DNA of 9,276 nt from an uncultured Muribaculaceae bacterium (lineage in GTDB: Bacteria; Bacteroidota; Bacteroidia; Bacteroidales; Muribaculaceae): positions 1-9,276 of the forward strand of contig CAJUHX010000074.1 in NCBI GenBank assembly GCA_910586455.1. Direction: 5' to 3'. Positions 1 to 6,770 of the stretch are shown piece by piece (position 1 is the stretch's first letter; every line of letters begins with the position of its first letter). Under the pieces are notes generated by a model. That model was not told the origin of the DNA. It saw only the letters and a program-made list of their open reading frames with translations, and made no database searches. Made by a program: the position numbers and the translations under genes.

Positions 1-9
1 TTCACTCCA

Positions 10-73
10 CAAAGATAGCCACGTCCTTAAATTTCTTAGAGGAAATATACGCAATAATATTGATATTTGCAAA
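10..73 (-). promoter_or_regulatory. Possible leftward promoter(s) for a gene outside the window
   Basis: Read on the minus strand, positions 17-10 give TATCTTTG, an exact match to the Bacteroidetes -7 element TAnnTTTG, but no TTTG lies at the expected -33 distance. A second candidate uses TTTG at 73-70 and, after 20 nt, TATATTTC at 49-42, one mismatch from the -7 consensus. Either would drive transcription leftward out of the window, which fits a divergent intergenic region. No leftward start codon is visible before the window edge, so the regulated gene is unknown. An exact -7 match alone is expected a few times by chance in a region this long. Confidence 0.35.
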
Positions 74-88
74 TGAACAATTACAATT

Positions 89-135
89 TAAACTATTGTA
101 AACTATTCGTTTAGCATCACCGGCAATCACCGGCA
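89..135. repeat. Two adjacent 10-bp tandem duplications
   Basis: TAAACTATT occurs at 89-97 and again at 99-107, a 10-bp period. ATCACCGGCA occurs at 116-125 and 126-135 as a perfect head-to-tail duplication. The two pairs are 8 bp apart. A period close to one helical turn would suit tandem binding of a regulator to one DNA face, but replication slippage in decaying sequence explains the pattern equally well. The second pair lies inside the open stretch annotated at 102-239. Confidence 0.5.
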
Positions 136-239
136 ACTGTAATGCTGTTGTGCAGGATATTTTCGAGAATGTCGGGAAGCTGCGCGAGCATGTGGAGCAG
201 ACAATCGGTAAGTCGTTGGACACAATGTCGACACTTTGA
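102..239 (+). pseudogene. Possible C-terminal remnant of a lost gene
   Basis: An open frame of 45 codons runs from just after the TAA at 99-101 to the TGA at 237-239. It has no usable ATG; the only in-frame alternative start of any length is GTG at 150. The predicted tail has an amphipathic helical look (ENVGKLREHVEQTIGKSL) and reads like real protein, and the stretch is visibly more GC-rich than the AT-rich DNA on both sides, as expected for former coding sequence. The family is not recognised. It could instead be chance, or a 29-residue peptide from the GTG. The annotation as a remnant is inference; no homologue was available for comparison. Confidence 0.3.
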
Positions 240-316
240 ACAAGATGATTAAAGGCGTCGGGGAGGTTTTTTATTTTTGACCGTGCTCGTATAAAATATA
301 AAAAGAGTAAAGCCGT

Positions 317-347
317 TTTGTAAATAGCATGTTTTTTATTAATTTTG
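317..347 (+). promoter_or_regulatory. Bacteroidetes-type promoter for the three-gene run
   Basis: TTTG at 317-320 is followed after 19 nt by TAATTTTG at 340-347, an exact fit to the -33/-7 architecture (TTTG and TAnnTTTG) recognised by the Bacteroidetes primary sigma factor. An AT-rich stretch precedes it at 290-310. The last G of the -7 element is only 5 nt before the ATG at 353, so the transcription start should fall at about 350-354, giving a leader of zero to a few nucleotides. The promoter also excludes the upstream in-frame ATG at 329, which lies inside the spacer. Confidence 0.7.
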
Positions 348-352
348 TACTG

Positions 353-1678
353 ATGAAGAAATTTCCTGCTATTATATTCACAGCCGTTGTATTTTGCCCG
401 TCGGCTGCGATGGCACAACTAAGCCTGCCTTCAGGTCTGCCTGCCGTAAAAATTGACGCCGCGGCATCGACCGGACTTGATGGCGGCATATATGTATTGC
501 CGTCGACACAGGGTGTGGAGCTGCGCTACAGCTCATCCTCACCGGTAAACTGGCAGCGTTTCAGCAATCTCGGCGCTGCTTACGCCGAGGATATAAGCGA
601 TGTGCGCCACGAGGACAACGACTGGATTGTAACCCTTGGCGGCGATGATACAGGTCTGGTGGTCACTGTGGCAGGAATCAGTCATTATTACTGGTTTGTG
701 AACTACGCCAACCACCGCCTGGAACTTCAGAGTCTTGGATTTGCAGCTGAACAGGACTGCGACCGCACTTCGCTGCAGCCCGTAGGGCAGGGCGACCGCA
801 TACTGTATTATACAATCAACGGCAGACCGGAGGAGCTCAGCCGCGAAATAGAAATAGAATATACCACACTGCGCTACGACGAAAACAGTGAACAATATCA
901 GCCCGTGGTAACTGCAGTGCAGATACCTTATCTGCAGAGCGTAGTGGCGGTGGAGGCTCCGCTATGCGACACCGATTTCCGTATGAGCGGCGACCGCTTC
1001 CTGCGCGAGTGGGAGCAGCTGCAGCAAGTTACCTCCGACCGCTGGCAGACTATAGCTGTCGCGGCCGAAACCACTGCCGTGCAGACCGAACGCGACGTGC
1101 CGAACGAGCAGAAGGACAGCGACGGACTCGGCGGAAGCGCTCCATGCGAAATCACTTTTACCGCAGCTGTAAGCGATGCCGCGGTGTACCGCGAGTGGCA
1201 GATTTCCGACGACCCCGAATTCGGCATTGTCGACTACCGCTATAACGAACTGCAGATAGAACACACCTTCCGCGAACAAGGCACCCACTACGTACGTTTT
1301 ATTGCTGATAACGCCGAAGGCAGCTGCGAATATACCGGACAGACCTACGAGGTGTTCATTGGCGAGTCGGCACTGCGCTGCCCCAACGCATTCACTCCGT
1401 TCACCTCGCCCGGTGTAAACGACGAGTGGCGGGTAAGCTACAAATCGCTTATCGACTACGAGTGCCATATCTTCAACAAGTGGGGCACAGAGCTGTTCAA
1501 CGCCACCGACCCTGCCATAGGCTGGGACGGCAAATATGGCGGCAAATATGTGCCTGCAGGTACATATTACTATGTGATACGTGCCGAGGGTTCCGACGGC
1601 AAACAGTACAAACTCAGCGGTGATATCAACATCATAGGCTACCACGGCAACAGCAACAGCACTGCCGATGGTGAGTGA
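353..1678 (+). CDS. Secreted protein with gliding-motility/T9SS type B-like C-terminal domain
   Basis: This 441-residue protein is probably exported across the inner membrane and then displayed or secreted. Residues 1-21 form a signal peptide (MKKFPAIIFTAVVF core, AMA cleavage site before QLS). Residues 22 to about 250 are a beta-rich region of no recognised family. Residues about 262-340 resemble a PKD/Ig-like domain (THYVRFIADNAEGSCEY). Residues 343-428 match the CHU_C / gliding motility-associated C-terminal domain: CPNAFTP, GVNDEW, IFNKWGTELF, GWDGKYGGK, PAGTYYYVI and a final GDINII strand. That domain is a type B sorting signal in organisms with a type IX secretion system; whether this organism has the system cannot be seen here. 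The start at 353 is preferred over 329 because the promoter spacer covers 329 and the signal peptide begins at 353. The lytic transglycosylase gene follows after 33 nt. The ligand or role is unknown. Confidence 0.8.
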   Translation: MKKFPAIIFTAVVFCPSAAMAQLSLPSGLPAVKIDAAASTGLDGGIYVLPSTQGVELRYSSSSPVNWQRFSNLGAAYAEDISDVRHEDNDWIVTLGGDDTGLVVTVAGISHYYWFVNYANHRLELQSLGFAAEQDCDRTSLQPVGQGDRILYYTINGRPEELSREIEIEYTTLRYDENSEQYQPVVTAVQIPYLQSVVAVEAPLCDTDFRMSGDRFLREWEQLQQVTSDRWQTIAVAAETTAVQTERDVPNEQKDSDGLGGSAPCEITFTAAVSDAAVYREWQISDDPEFGIVDYRYNELQIEHTFREQGTHYVRFIADNAEGSCEYTGQTYEVFIGESALRCPNAFTPFTSPGVNDEWRVSYKSLIDYECHIFNKWGTELFNATDPAIGWDGKYGGKYVPAGTYYYVIRAEGSDGKQYKLSGDINIIGYHGNSNSTADGE

Positions 1679-1711
1679 TTAATTTTATACAGCCTCTTAA
1701 ACACATCAACA

Positions 1712-2677
1712 ATGAAAAGATACCTCGGCGCCATAGGCGCTACCGCAATAATAGGTCTGGCATTTGTGCTGACCACTTCGAACGACACTCTTGCCGAACC
1801 GGTACCCTCGGCTCCGGCAAATGAATTCTCTACAGTGGTAAATCCGCAGATACCGGCATCGTTCACTCTGTGCGGCGAAAAAGTCGATCTCGACAGAGTG
1901 GACATGTACGAACGCTTTGACCGCGAACTCACCTCCATGGCCTATACCCACGGCACCACCATGCTTATGCTAAAGCGGGCCAACAAGCTCTTCCCGGTAA
2001 TCGCACCGATACTGAAGGCAAACGGCATGCCTGACGACATTATATATCTGGCCTGCGTGGAAAGCTCGCTCAATCCGCGGGCACTCTCTCCGGCCAAAGC
2101 CGGCGGCATCTGGCAGTTCATGCCGGCCACTGCCAAGCAATACGGTCTGGAAGTAAGCGACGAAGTCGACGAGCGCTACGATATCTGCAAAGCCACTGCC
2201 GCCGCGTGCAAATATCTTAAAAAGTATAAGAACCAGTACGGCGACTGGGCCTCGGCCATGGCTGCCTACAACGCCGGCCCTACCCGCATTGCAAACGAAC
2301 TCGATGCCCAGTCTGGCGACGATGCCTTCGACCTTTACCTCAACGAGGAAACCTCGCGCTATGTATTCCGCATCTTGGCTACCAAGGCCATATTCGAGAA
2401 CCCGCGTGCGTTCGGCTTCACCCTCACCGCCGACCAGCTGTATATGCCCGTGGAATGCGACGAGGTGGAAGTGAACGGCCCCGTGGAGAGCTGGCCACAG
2501 TGGGCTGCAGACCATGGTTTAAGCTATGCACAGCTGCGCGATGAAAATCCGTGGATCAGAACAAAAAAACTAACCAATAAGGCTGCCAAAACCTATAAAG
2601 TGCGTGTGCCTAAAAAGGATTCACTAAAGCGCAGCACTCAGCACCGTAAAATTTATAACCGGAACTGGATAGAATAA
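1712..2677 (+). CDS. Lytic transglycosylase (SLT/MltD-type) with LysM-like tail
   Basis: Predicted to cleave the MurNAc-GlcNAc bond of peptidoglycan to a 1,6-anhydro product, acting in the periplasm during wall growth or remodelling. The 321-residue protein starts with a hydrophobic export signal (about residues 4-20; cleavage probably near 28, after LA). Residues about 90-200 hold the family 1 transglycosylase motifs in order: ES with catalytic Glu117 (ACVESSLNP), the GLMQ-equivalent GGIWQFMP at 131-138, and AMAAYNAGP ending at 190. Residues about 262-300 look like one degenerate LysM repeat (LSYAQLRDENPWI then TYKVRVP), which would bind glycan strands. E. coli MltD is longer and has clear LysM repeats, so this is a compact relative. 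No lipobox cysteine follows the signal, so it is probably soluble or anchored by an uncleaved signal. It lies 33 nt after the sorting-domain gene and 4 nt before the uvrA-like gene, so co-transcription is likely. Confidence 0.9.
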   Translation: MKRYLGAIGATAIIGLAFVLTTSNDTLAEPVPSAPANEFSTVVNPQIPASFTLCGEKVDLDRVDMYERFDRELTSMAYTHGTTMLMLKRANKLFPVIAPILKANGMPDDIIYLACVESSLNPRALSPAKAGGIWQFMPATAKQYGLEVSDEVDERYDICKATAAACKYLKKYKNQYGDWASAMAAYNAGPTRIANELDAQSGDDAFDLYLNEETSRYVFRILATKAIFENPRAFGFTLTADQLYMPVECDEVEVNGPVESWPQWAADHGLSYAQLRDENPWIRTKKLTNKAAKTYKVRVPKKDSLKRSTQHRKIYNRNWIE

Positions 2678-2681
2678 GCTG

Positions 2682-5519
2682 ATGTCAGAAAAAATCATAT
2701 CTACCGACGGCTTCGACCACCTCTCGGTAATAGGAGCCAGAGTAAACAACCTGAAAAATATCGACGTTGACATACCGCACGGCAAGCTCACCGTTATAAC
2801 CGGTCTGAGCGGCAGCGGAAAATCGAGCCTGGCTTTCGACACTATTTTTGCCGAAGGCCAGCGTCGCTATATAGAAACTTTCTCGTCGTATGCCCGCAAT
2901 ATGCTCGGCACTCTTGAGCGGCCCGATGTCGACAAAGTCACAGGGCTCAATCCGGTGATAGCGATAGAGCAGAAGACAGTAAACAAAAATCCGCGAAGCA
3001 CCATAGGCACAACCACCGAAATATATGATTTTCTGCGACTGCTATATGCCCGCATAGGCAAGGCTCGCAGCTACGAATCGGGCGCCGAAATGGTGAAATA
3101 CTCCGAGGAAAAAATAGTGCAGCTCATACTCGATAAATTCGAAGACCGCAAAATTTATCTGCTGGCTCCGCTGGTGAAAAACCGCAAGGGCCATTACAAG
3201 GAGCTGTTTGAAGGTTTGCGCCGCAAGGGCTATCTGAATGTTCGTGTCGACGGCGAACTGCGCGAGATTGCGCAGGGCATGAAGCTCGACCGCTATAAGA
3301 ACCACAGCATAGAGCTGGTGGTCGACAGGCTTAAACCGTCGTCGAAAGACGAAAGTCGTCTGCGCGAAAGTGTGGCCGAAGCCATGCGCCTTGGCGAAAA
3401 ACAGATGATGGTATTCGACCTCGAAACATCGCAGCTCAGCCACTACAGCCGTCAGCTGATGGACCCTGTCACCGGTCTTTCGTACCGCGAACCGGCGCCA
3501 CACGATTTCTCGTTCAACTCACCGCAGGGTGCCTGCCCCTGCTGCAAGGGCCTGGGCATGGTAAACATTGTGGACCGCAAAAAAATAATGCCGGATGATA
3601 GCGTGTCGGTGGCCGCAGGTGGCATTGTGCCTCTGGGCAAACAGAAGAACTCTATGATATTCTGGCAGATTGCAGCCATTTGTGAAAAGTACGGCTACGA
3701 CCTGAAGACCCCTGTAGGACAGCTCAGCGACGAATGTATAGGCGAGATTATGAACGGCACCACCGACCGCCTTCAGCTCAAAAACGACACCATGAGCACT
3801 CAGAACTACTTTCAGTTGTACGAAGGTCTGATAAAGTACCTCGAACTGCAGCAGACCGATGACTCGGGCAGCGGTGCCAAAAAATGGAGCGGTCAGTTCT
3901 TTTCGCGTGTAGTATGTCCTGAATGTAATGGCGACAGGCTATGCCGCGAATCACTGCACTTTTTTGTCGACGGCATGAACATAGCCGAACTGACCCGCAT
4001 GGATATAGCACGCCTGCATCGCTGGAGCCTCGAAGTAGAGGAGCGCCTCGACGGCAGCGACCGCACCGTGGCTCACGAAATACTCAAGGAAGTATCCACC
4101 CGACTGGGCTTTCTGGTAGATGTAGGCCTCGACTATCTGCAGCTGAGCCGCAACTCGGGCACGCTGTCGGGCGGCGAAAGCCAGCGCATACGTCTGGCTA
4201 CACAGCTTGGCAGCGAGCTTGTGAACGTGTTGTATATCCTCGACGAGCCATCGATTGGATTGCACCAGCGCGACAACCGCCGACTGATAGACTCGCTCCA
4301 GCGTCTGCGCGATGCCTCCAACTCCATTATAGTGGTAGAGCACGACAAAGACATAATGCTCGATGCCGACTACGTGATAGACATCGGGCCCGGAGCCGGA
4401 CGCAAAGGCGGAGAAGTAGTCTTTGCCGGAACACCCCGCGAGATGCTTGCCGGCGATACACTTACCGCGCGCTATCTTAACGGCTCGCTGAAAGTGGGCG
4501 AGAACCCGCCCCGTCGTCGCGGCAACGGCAAAACTCTGACGCTTAAAGGCTGTACAGGCCATAATCTTAAAAATGTTGACCTTGAATTGCCTCTGGGCAC
4601 TTTCACCTGCGTGGCAGGCGTGTCGGGCAGCGGCAAGTCGAGCATAATCAACGGCACACTGCAGCCGATACTCAGCAAGCACTTTTTCCGCTCGCATCTG
4701 GAGCCTCTGCCATATACCGAAATCGAGGGCATCGAGAATATCGACAAGGTAGTGACCGTCGACCAGTCGCCGCTGGGACGTACTCCCCGCTCCAATCCGG
4801 CCACCTATACCGGTGTGTTCTCCGACATCCGTTCGCTGTTCGTGAACTTGCCCGAAGCCAAAATCCGAGGTTATAAACCCGGACGTTTTTCGTTCAACGT
4901 GGCCGGCGGACGCTGCGAGGCATGTTCAGGTAATGGCTACAAAACCATAGAGATGAACTTTCTGCCCGATGTACTCATACCATGCGAGGTGTGCGGAGGC
5001 AAGCGCTATAACCGCGAAACTCTTGAGGTGCGCTTCAAAGGCAAGTCAATAGCCGACGTGCTCGACATGACCATCAACCGGGCAGTGGAATTCTTTGCCT
5101 CGGTGCCTCCGATACTGAAAAAGCTGAAAGTACTGCAGGATATCGGGCTTGGTTACATAAAGCTCGGTCAGCCCTCCAGTACGCTGTCGGGCGGCGAGAA
5201 CCAGCGCGTGAAGCTTGCTACCGAACTGGCCAAACGCGATACCGGCAAGACTCTGTTCATACTCGACGAACCCACCACCGGCCTGCATTTCGACGACGTG
5301 AACACACTGCTGACGATTCTCAACCGCCTCGTCGACAAAGGCAACACCGTGCTGGTGATAGAGCATAACCTCGACATGATTGCCGCCGCCGACCATGTAA
5401 TTGACATGGGCCCCGGCGGAGGCGAGCACGGCGGCCGTATCATCGCCACCGGCACTCCCGAGCAGATTGCCGCCGGCAATTCGCCCACGGCATCGTTCCT
5501 GAAAGAGCAGCTATCCTGA
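2682..5519 (+). CDS. uvrA: UvrA-type excinuclease ABC subunit A, lacking one zinc cysteine pair
   Basis: A 945-residue cytoplasmic ATPase of nucleotide excision repair: UvrA dimers find bulky DNA lesions and load UvrB. Two ABC modules are complete. Module one has Walker A GLSGSGKSS at 41-49, signature LSGGESQ at 495-501 and Walker B VLYILDEPS at 516-524. Module two has Walker A GVSGSGKSS at 646-654, signature LSGGENQ at 835-841 and Walker B LFILDEPTT at 858-866. The UvrB-binding region is present (LLAPLVKNRKGHYKEL, from 160), so this is not a short class II UvrA2. The C-terminal zinc finger is intact (Cys745, 748, 768, 771). In the first finger the leading CxxC of E. coli UvrA (Cys253/Cys256) aligns to Asp261 and Thr264; the second pair, Cys285/Cys288, and another CxxC at 412-415 remain. 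It is either the housekeeping UvrA or one of several paralogues. The gene starts 4 nt after the transglycosylase stop. Confidence 0.93.
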   Translation: MSEKIISTDGFDHLSVIGARVNNLKNIDVDIPHGKLTVITGLSGSGKSSLAFDTIFAEGQRRYIETFSSYARNMLGTLERPDVDKVTGLNPVIAIEQKTVNKNPRSTIGTTTEIYDFLRLLYARIGKARSYESGAEMVKYSEEKIVQLILDKFEDRKIYLLAPLVKNRKGHYKELFEGLRRKGYLNVRVDGELREIAQGMKLDRYKNHSIELVVDRLKPSSKDESRLRESVAEAMRLGEKQMMVFDLETSQLSHYSRQLMDPVTGLSYREPAPHDFSFNSPQGACPCCKGLGMVNIVDRKKIMPDDSVSVAAGGIVPLGKQKNSMIFWQIAAICEKYGYDLKTPVGQLSDECIGEIMNGTTDRLQLKNDTMSTQNYFQLYEGLIKYLELQQTDDSGSGAKKWSGQFFSRVVCPECNGDRLCRESLHFFVDGMNIAELTRMDIARLHRWSLEVEERLDGSDRTVAHEILKEVSTRLGFLVDVGLDYLQLSRNSGTLSGGESQRIRLATQLGSELVNVLYILDEPSIGLHQRDNRRLIDSLQRLRDASNSIIVVEHDKDIMLDADYVIDIGPGAGRKGGEVVFAGTPREMLAGDTLTARYLNGSLKVGENPPRRRGNGKTLTLKGCTGHNLKNVDLELPLGTFTCVAGVSGSGKSSIINGTLQPILSKHFFRSHLEPLPYTEIEGIENIDKVVTVDQSPLGRTPRSNPATYTGVFSDIRSLFVNLPEAKIRGYKPGRFSFNVAGGRCEACSGNGYKTIEMNFLPDVLIPCEVCGGKRYNRETLEVRFKGKSIADVLDMTINRAVEFFASVPPILKKLKVLQDIGLGYIKLGQPSSTLSGGENQRVKLATELAKRDTGKTLFILDEPTTGLHFDDVNTLLTILNRLVDKGNTVLVIEHNLDMIAAADHVIDMGPGGGEHGGRIIATGTPEQIAAGNSPTASFLKEQLS

Positions 5520-5534
5520 TCCGACGTTGCAAAC

Positions 5535-5595
5535 AATCGGAGGATTAATCGGTTATATTTATAAGCCGAATATTTATGCTTAAATTTCTCCGATT
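5535..5595 (+). promoter_or_regulatory. Structured leader of the Ntn hydrolase gene
   Basis: The 76-nt gap after uvrA holds nested inverted repeats. The outer arms are AATCGGAG (5535-5542) and CTCCGATT (5588-5595), perfectly complementary; the right arm ends on the base before the ATG at 5596. Inside, TCGGTTAT (5549-5556) can pair with ATAA-G-CCGA (5561-5569) around a 4-nt loop with one bulged G. AATCGG is also directly repeated at 5535 and 5547. In RNA the outer pairing would cover the ribosome-binding region. As DNA, the same arms could be operator half-sites. No T-run follows the inner hairpin, so it is a poor intrinsic terminator for uvrA. TAAATTTC at 5581-5588 is one base from a -7 element but has no -33 partner. 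Confidence 0.45.
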
Positions 5596-6645
5596 ATGAA
5601 AATACTTCCGATTATGGCTGCGGCAGCGATTACACTTGGCGCCGCATACCCGGCAGAAGCTTGCTCGCGTGTGGTATTCCTCAGCGACAGTACTGCTAAA
5701 GAAAACATTGTGATGGTTGGCCGAACGCTCGACTGGCGTACGCCGATTCCGACAAATATATATGTATATCCGGCCGGTATAACAAAGCAGTCGATGCCTA
5801 AGGGGCCTATGCTGCGCTGGACTTCGAAGTACGGCTCAGTAGTGTCAGTAGGTTACGACGGCGGTATCACCGAGGGCATGAACAACCAAGGCCTGATTAT
5901 GAACAGTCTTTTCTGCAAGACTGCCATATACCGCGAGGCCAAAGCCGACGAAGATGTGCCGGTAGTAAGTCTGTCGATGATTGTTGCCTATTTCCTGGAT
6001 AATTTCAAAACAGTAGACGAAGTTGATACATGGTTAAAAGCCAACGATTTTGCTATTGCAGGCGAAACATTCGACGGTGGTACTGTATCGCTGCTGCACT
6101 TCGGTATTACCGACCGTACGGGCGAAACTCTGCTGATGGAGTACGTTGACGGCCGGCTGACCACACATCGCGGACGCGACCTGACTGTTATGACCAACGA
6201 CCCGAACTACACCGACATGATGGCCATAAACAAATACTGGACCAATATAGGCGGTACACACATGCTGCCCGGTACGGTAAACAGTCCCGACCGTTTTGTG
6301 CGCGCCGATTTCTTTATCAACCATGTGCCGCACAATGTCGATTACAACACTGCATGGGCCGAACTGGCCTCGATAATGGCCAATATATCGGTGCCCATGG
6401 GCTATGAGTTGCCCGGTTCGCCAAACATGTCGTCGACCCAGTGGCGAAGCATCTCCGATGCAGGTCGACTGAGATATTATTTCAAATTTTCCGATAGCCT
6501 CAGCGACTTTTACGTCGACCTTGGCAAACTGATGCTTACGCCGGGTGCGCCTATACTTAAACTCGACACTACCGACTACTCGGATTTCCATGGCTGTATA
6601 AACCATGAACTCAAAAAGAGCAATGGTTTCAAGCCCATGTGGTAA
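5596..6645 (+). CDS. Secreted choloylglycine hydrolase/penicillin V acylase family Ntn hydrolase
   Basis: Predicted linear amide C-N hydrolase of 349 residues. This family cleaves amide bonds of conjugated bile salts, penicillin V or N-acyl signals; which substrate applies here cannot be read from sequence. The signal peptide covers residues 1-22 (ILPIMAAAAITLGAAYPAEA), and removal exposes Cys23, which would be the N-terminal nucleophile after cleavage. Other family active-site residues are visible: Arg43 and Asp46 in GRTLDW, Asn96/Asn97 in NNQGL, Asn201 in TNDPNY, and an arginine in SPDRFVRA (233 or 236). The context around Cys23 (AEA before, SRV after) does not fit a lipobox or the Bacteroidetes surface-lipoprotein acidic signal, so a periplasmic or secreted soluble enzyme is more likely than a lipoprotein. 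It lies 76 nt after uvrA behind a structured leader and may be expressed separately. A palindrome 26 nt downstream marks its end. Confidence 0.9.
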   Translation: MKILPIMAAAAITLGAAYPAEACSRVVFLSDSTAKENIVMVGRTLDWRTPIPTNIYVYPAGITKQSMPKGPMLRWTSKYGSVVSVGYDGGITEGMNNQGLIMNSLFCKTAIYREAKADEDVPVVSLSMIVAYFLDNFKTVDEVDTWLKANDFAIAGETFDGGTVSLLHFGITDRTGETLLMEYVDGRLTTHRGRDLTVMTNDPNYTDMMAINKYWTNIGGTHMLPGTVNSPDRFVRADFFINHVPHNVDYNTAWAELASIMANISVPMGYELPGSPNMSSTQWRSISDAGRLRYYFKFSDSLSDFYVDLGKLMLTPGAPILKLDTTDYSDFHGCINHELKKSNGFKPMW

Positions 6646-6671
6646 TTGGGTGCTTAAGGCTTGGTAAAATA

Positions 6672-6716
6672 ATTGGAGGTTATTGCTGCATTGTCAATGC
6701 AGCAATAACCTCCAAT
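6672..6716. terminator. Perfect 22-bp palindrome between convergent genes, probable bidirectional terminator
   Basis: Bases 6672-6693 are the exact reverse complement of 6695-6716, with a single T (6694) at the centre, so the transcript can form a hairpin of about 20 bp with a tiny loop. It lies 26 nt after the stop of the rightward hydrolase gene and 54 nt before the stop of the leftward pullulanase gene, the right place for a shared terminator. Leftward transcripts meet TATTTTACC just after the stem; rightward ones meet CTTATGTTTG, so termination should work better for pullulanase. The stem is much longer than an ordinary intrinsic terminator, so a repeated palindromic element is the alternative. 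Confidence 0.75.
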
Positions 6717-6770
6717 CTTATGTTTGTACCGTATGGTGTGTGTTGGCAGAACTATGCGCCCATCACTCAA

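Noticed and set aside
240..280. T-rich tract at 267-277 considered as an intrinsic terminator.
   Set aside because: Only a 4-bp weak stem can be drawn upstream of it.
2..418. Leftward open frame of 138 residues at the window start.
   Set aside because: It runs antisense through the promoter and signal-peptide region of the rightward gene, has a low-complexity, AT-driven composition and shows no recognisable motif.
1679..1711. TAATTTTA at 1680-1687 considered as a promoter for the transglycosylase.
   Set aside because: It lacks the final G of the -7 element and no TTTG was found at the right spacing; co-transcription from 317-347 is simpler.
3951..4697. Long leftward open frame of 248 residues inside the uvrA gene.
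   Set aside because: It is the antisense shadow of a strongly conserved coding region with clear ABC motifs; high GC at third positions opens frames like this.
5660..5664. Cys23 of the Ntn hydrolase considered as a lipoprotein anchor.
   Set aside because: The residues before it (AEA) do not form a lipobox, and in this family a cysteine at this place is the catalytic N-terminal nucleophile.
6719..6726. Exact -7 element TATGTTTG on the plus strand just after the palindrome.
   Set aside because: There is no TTTG at the -33 distance and no rightward gene follows; a single 6-base match is expected by chance.
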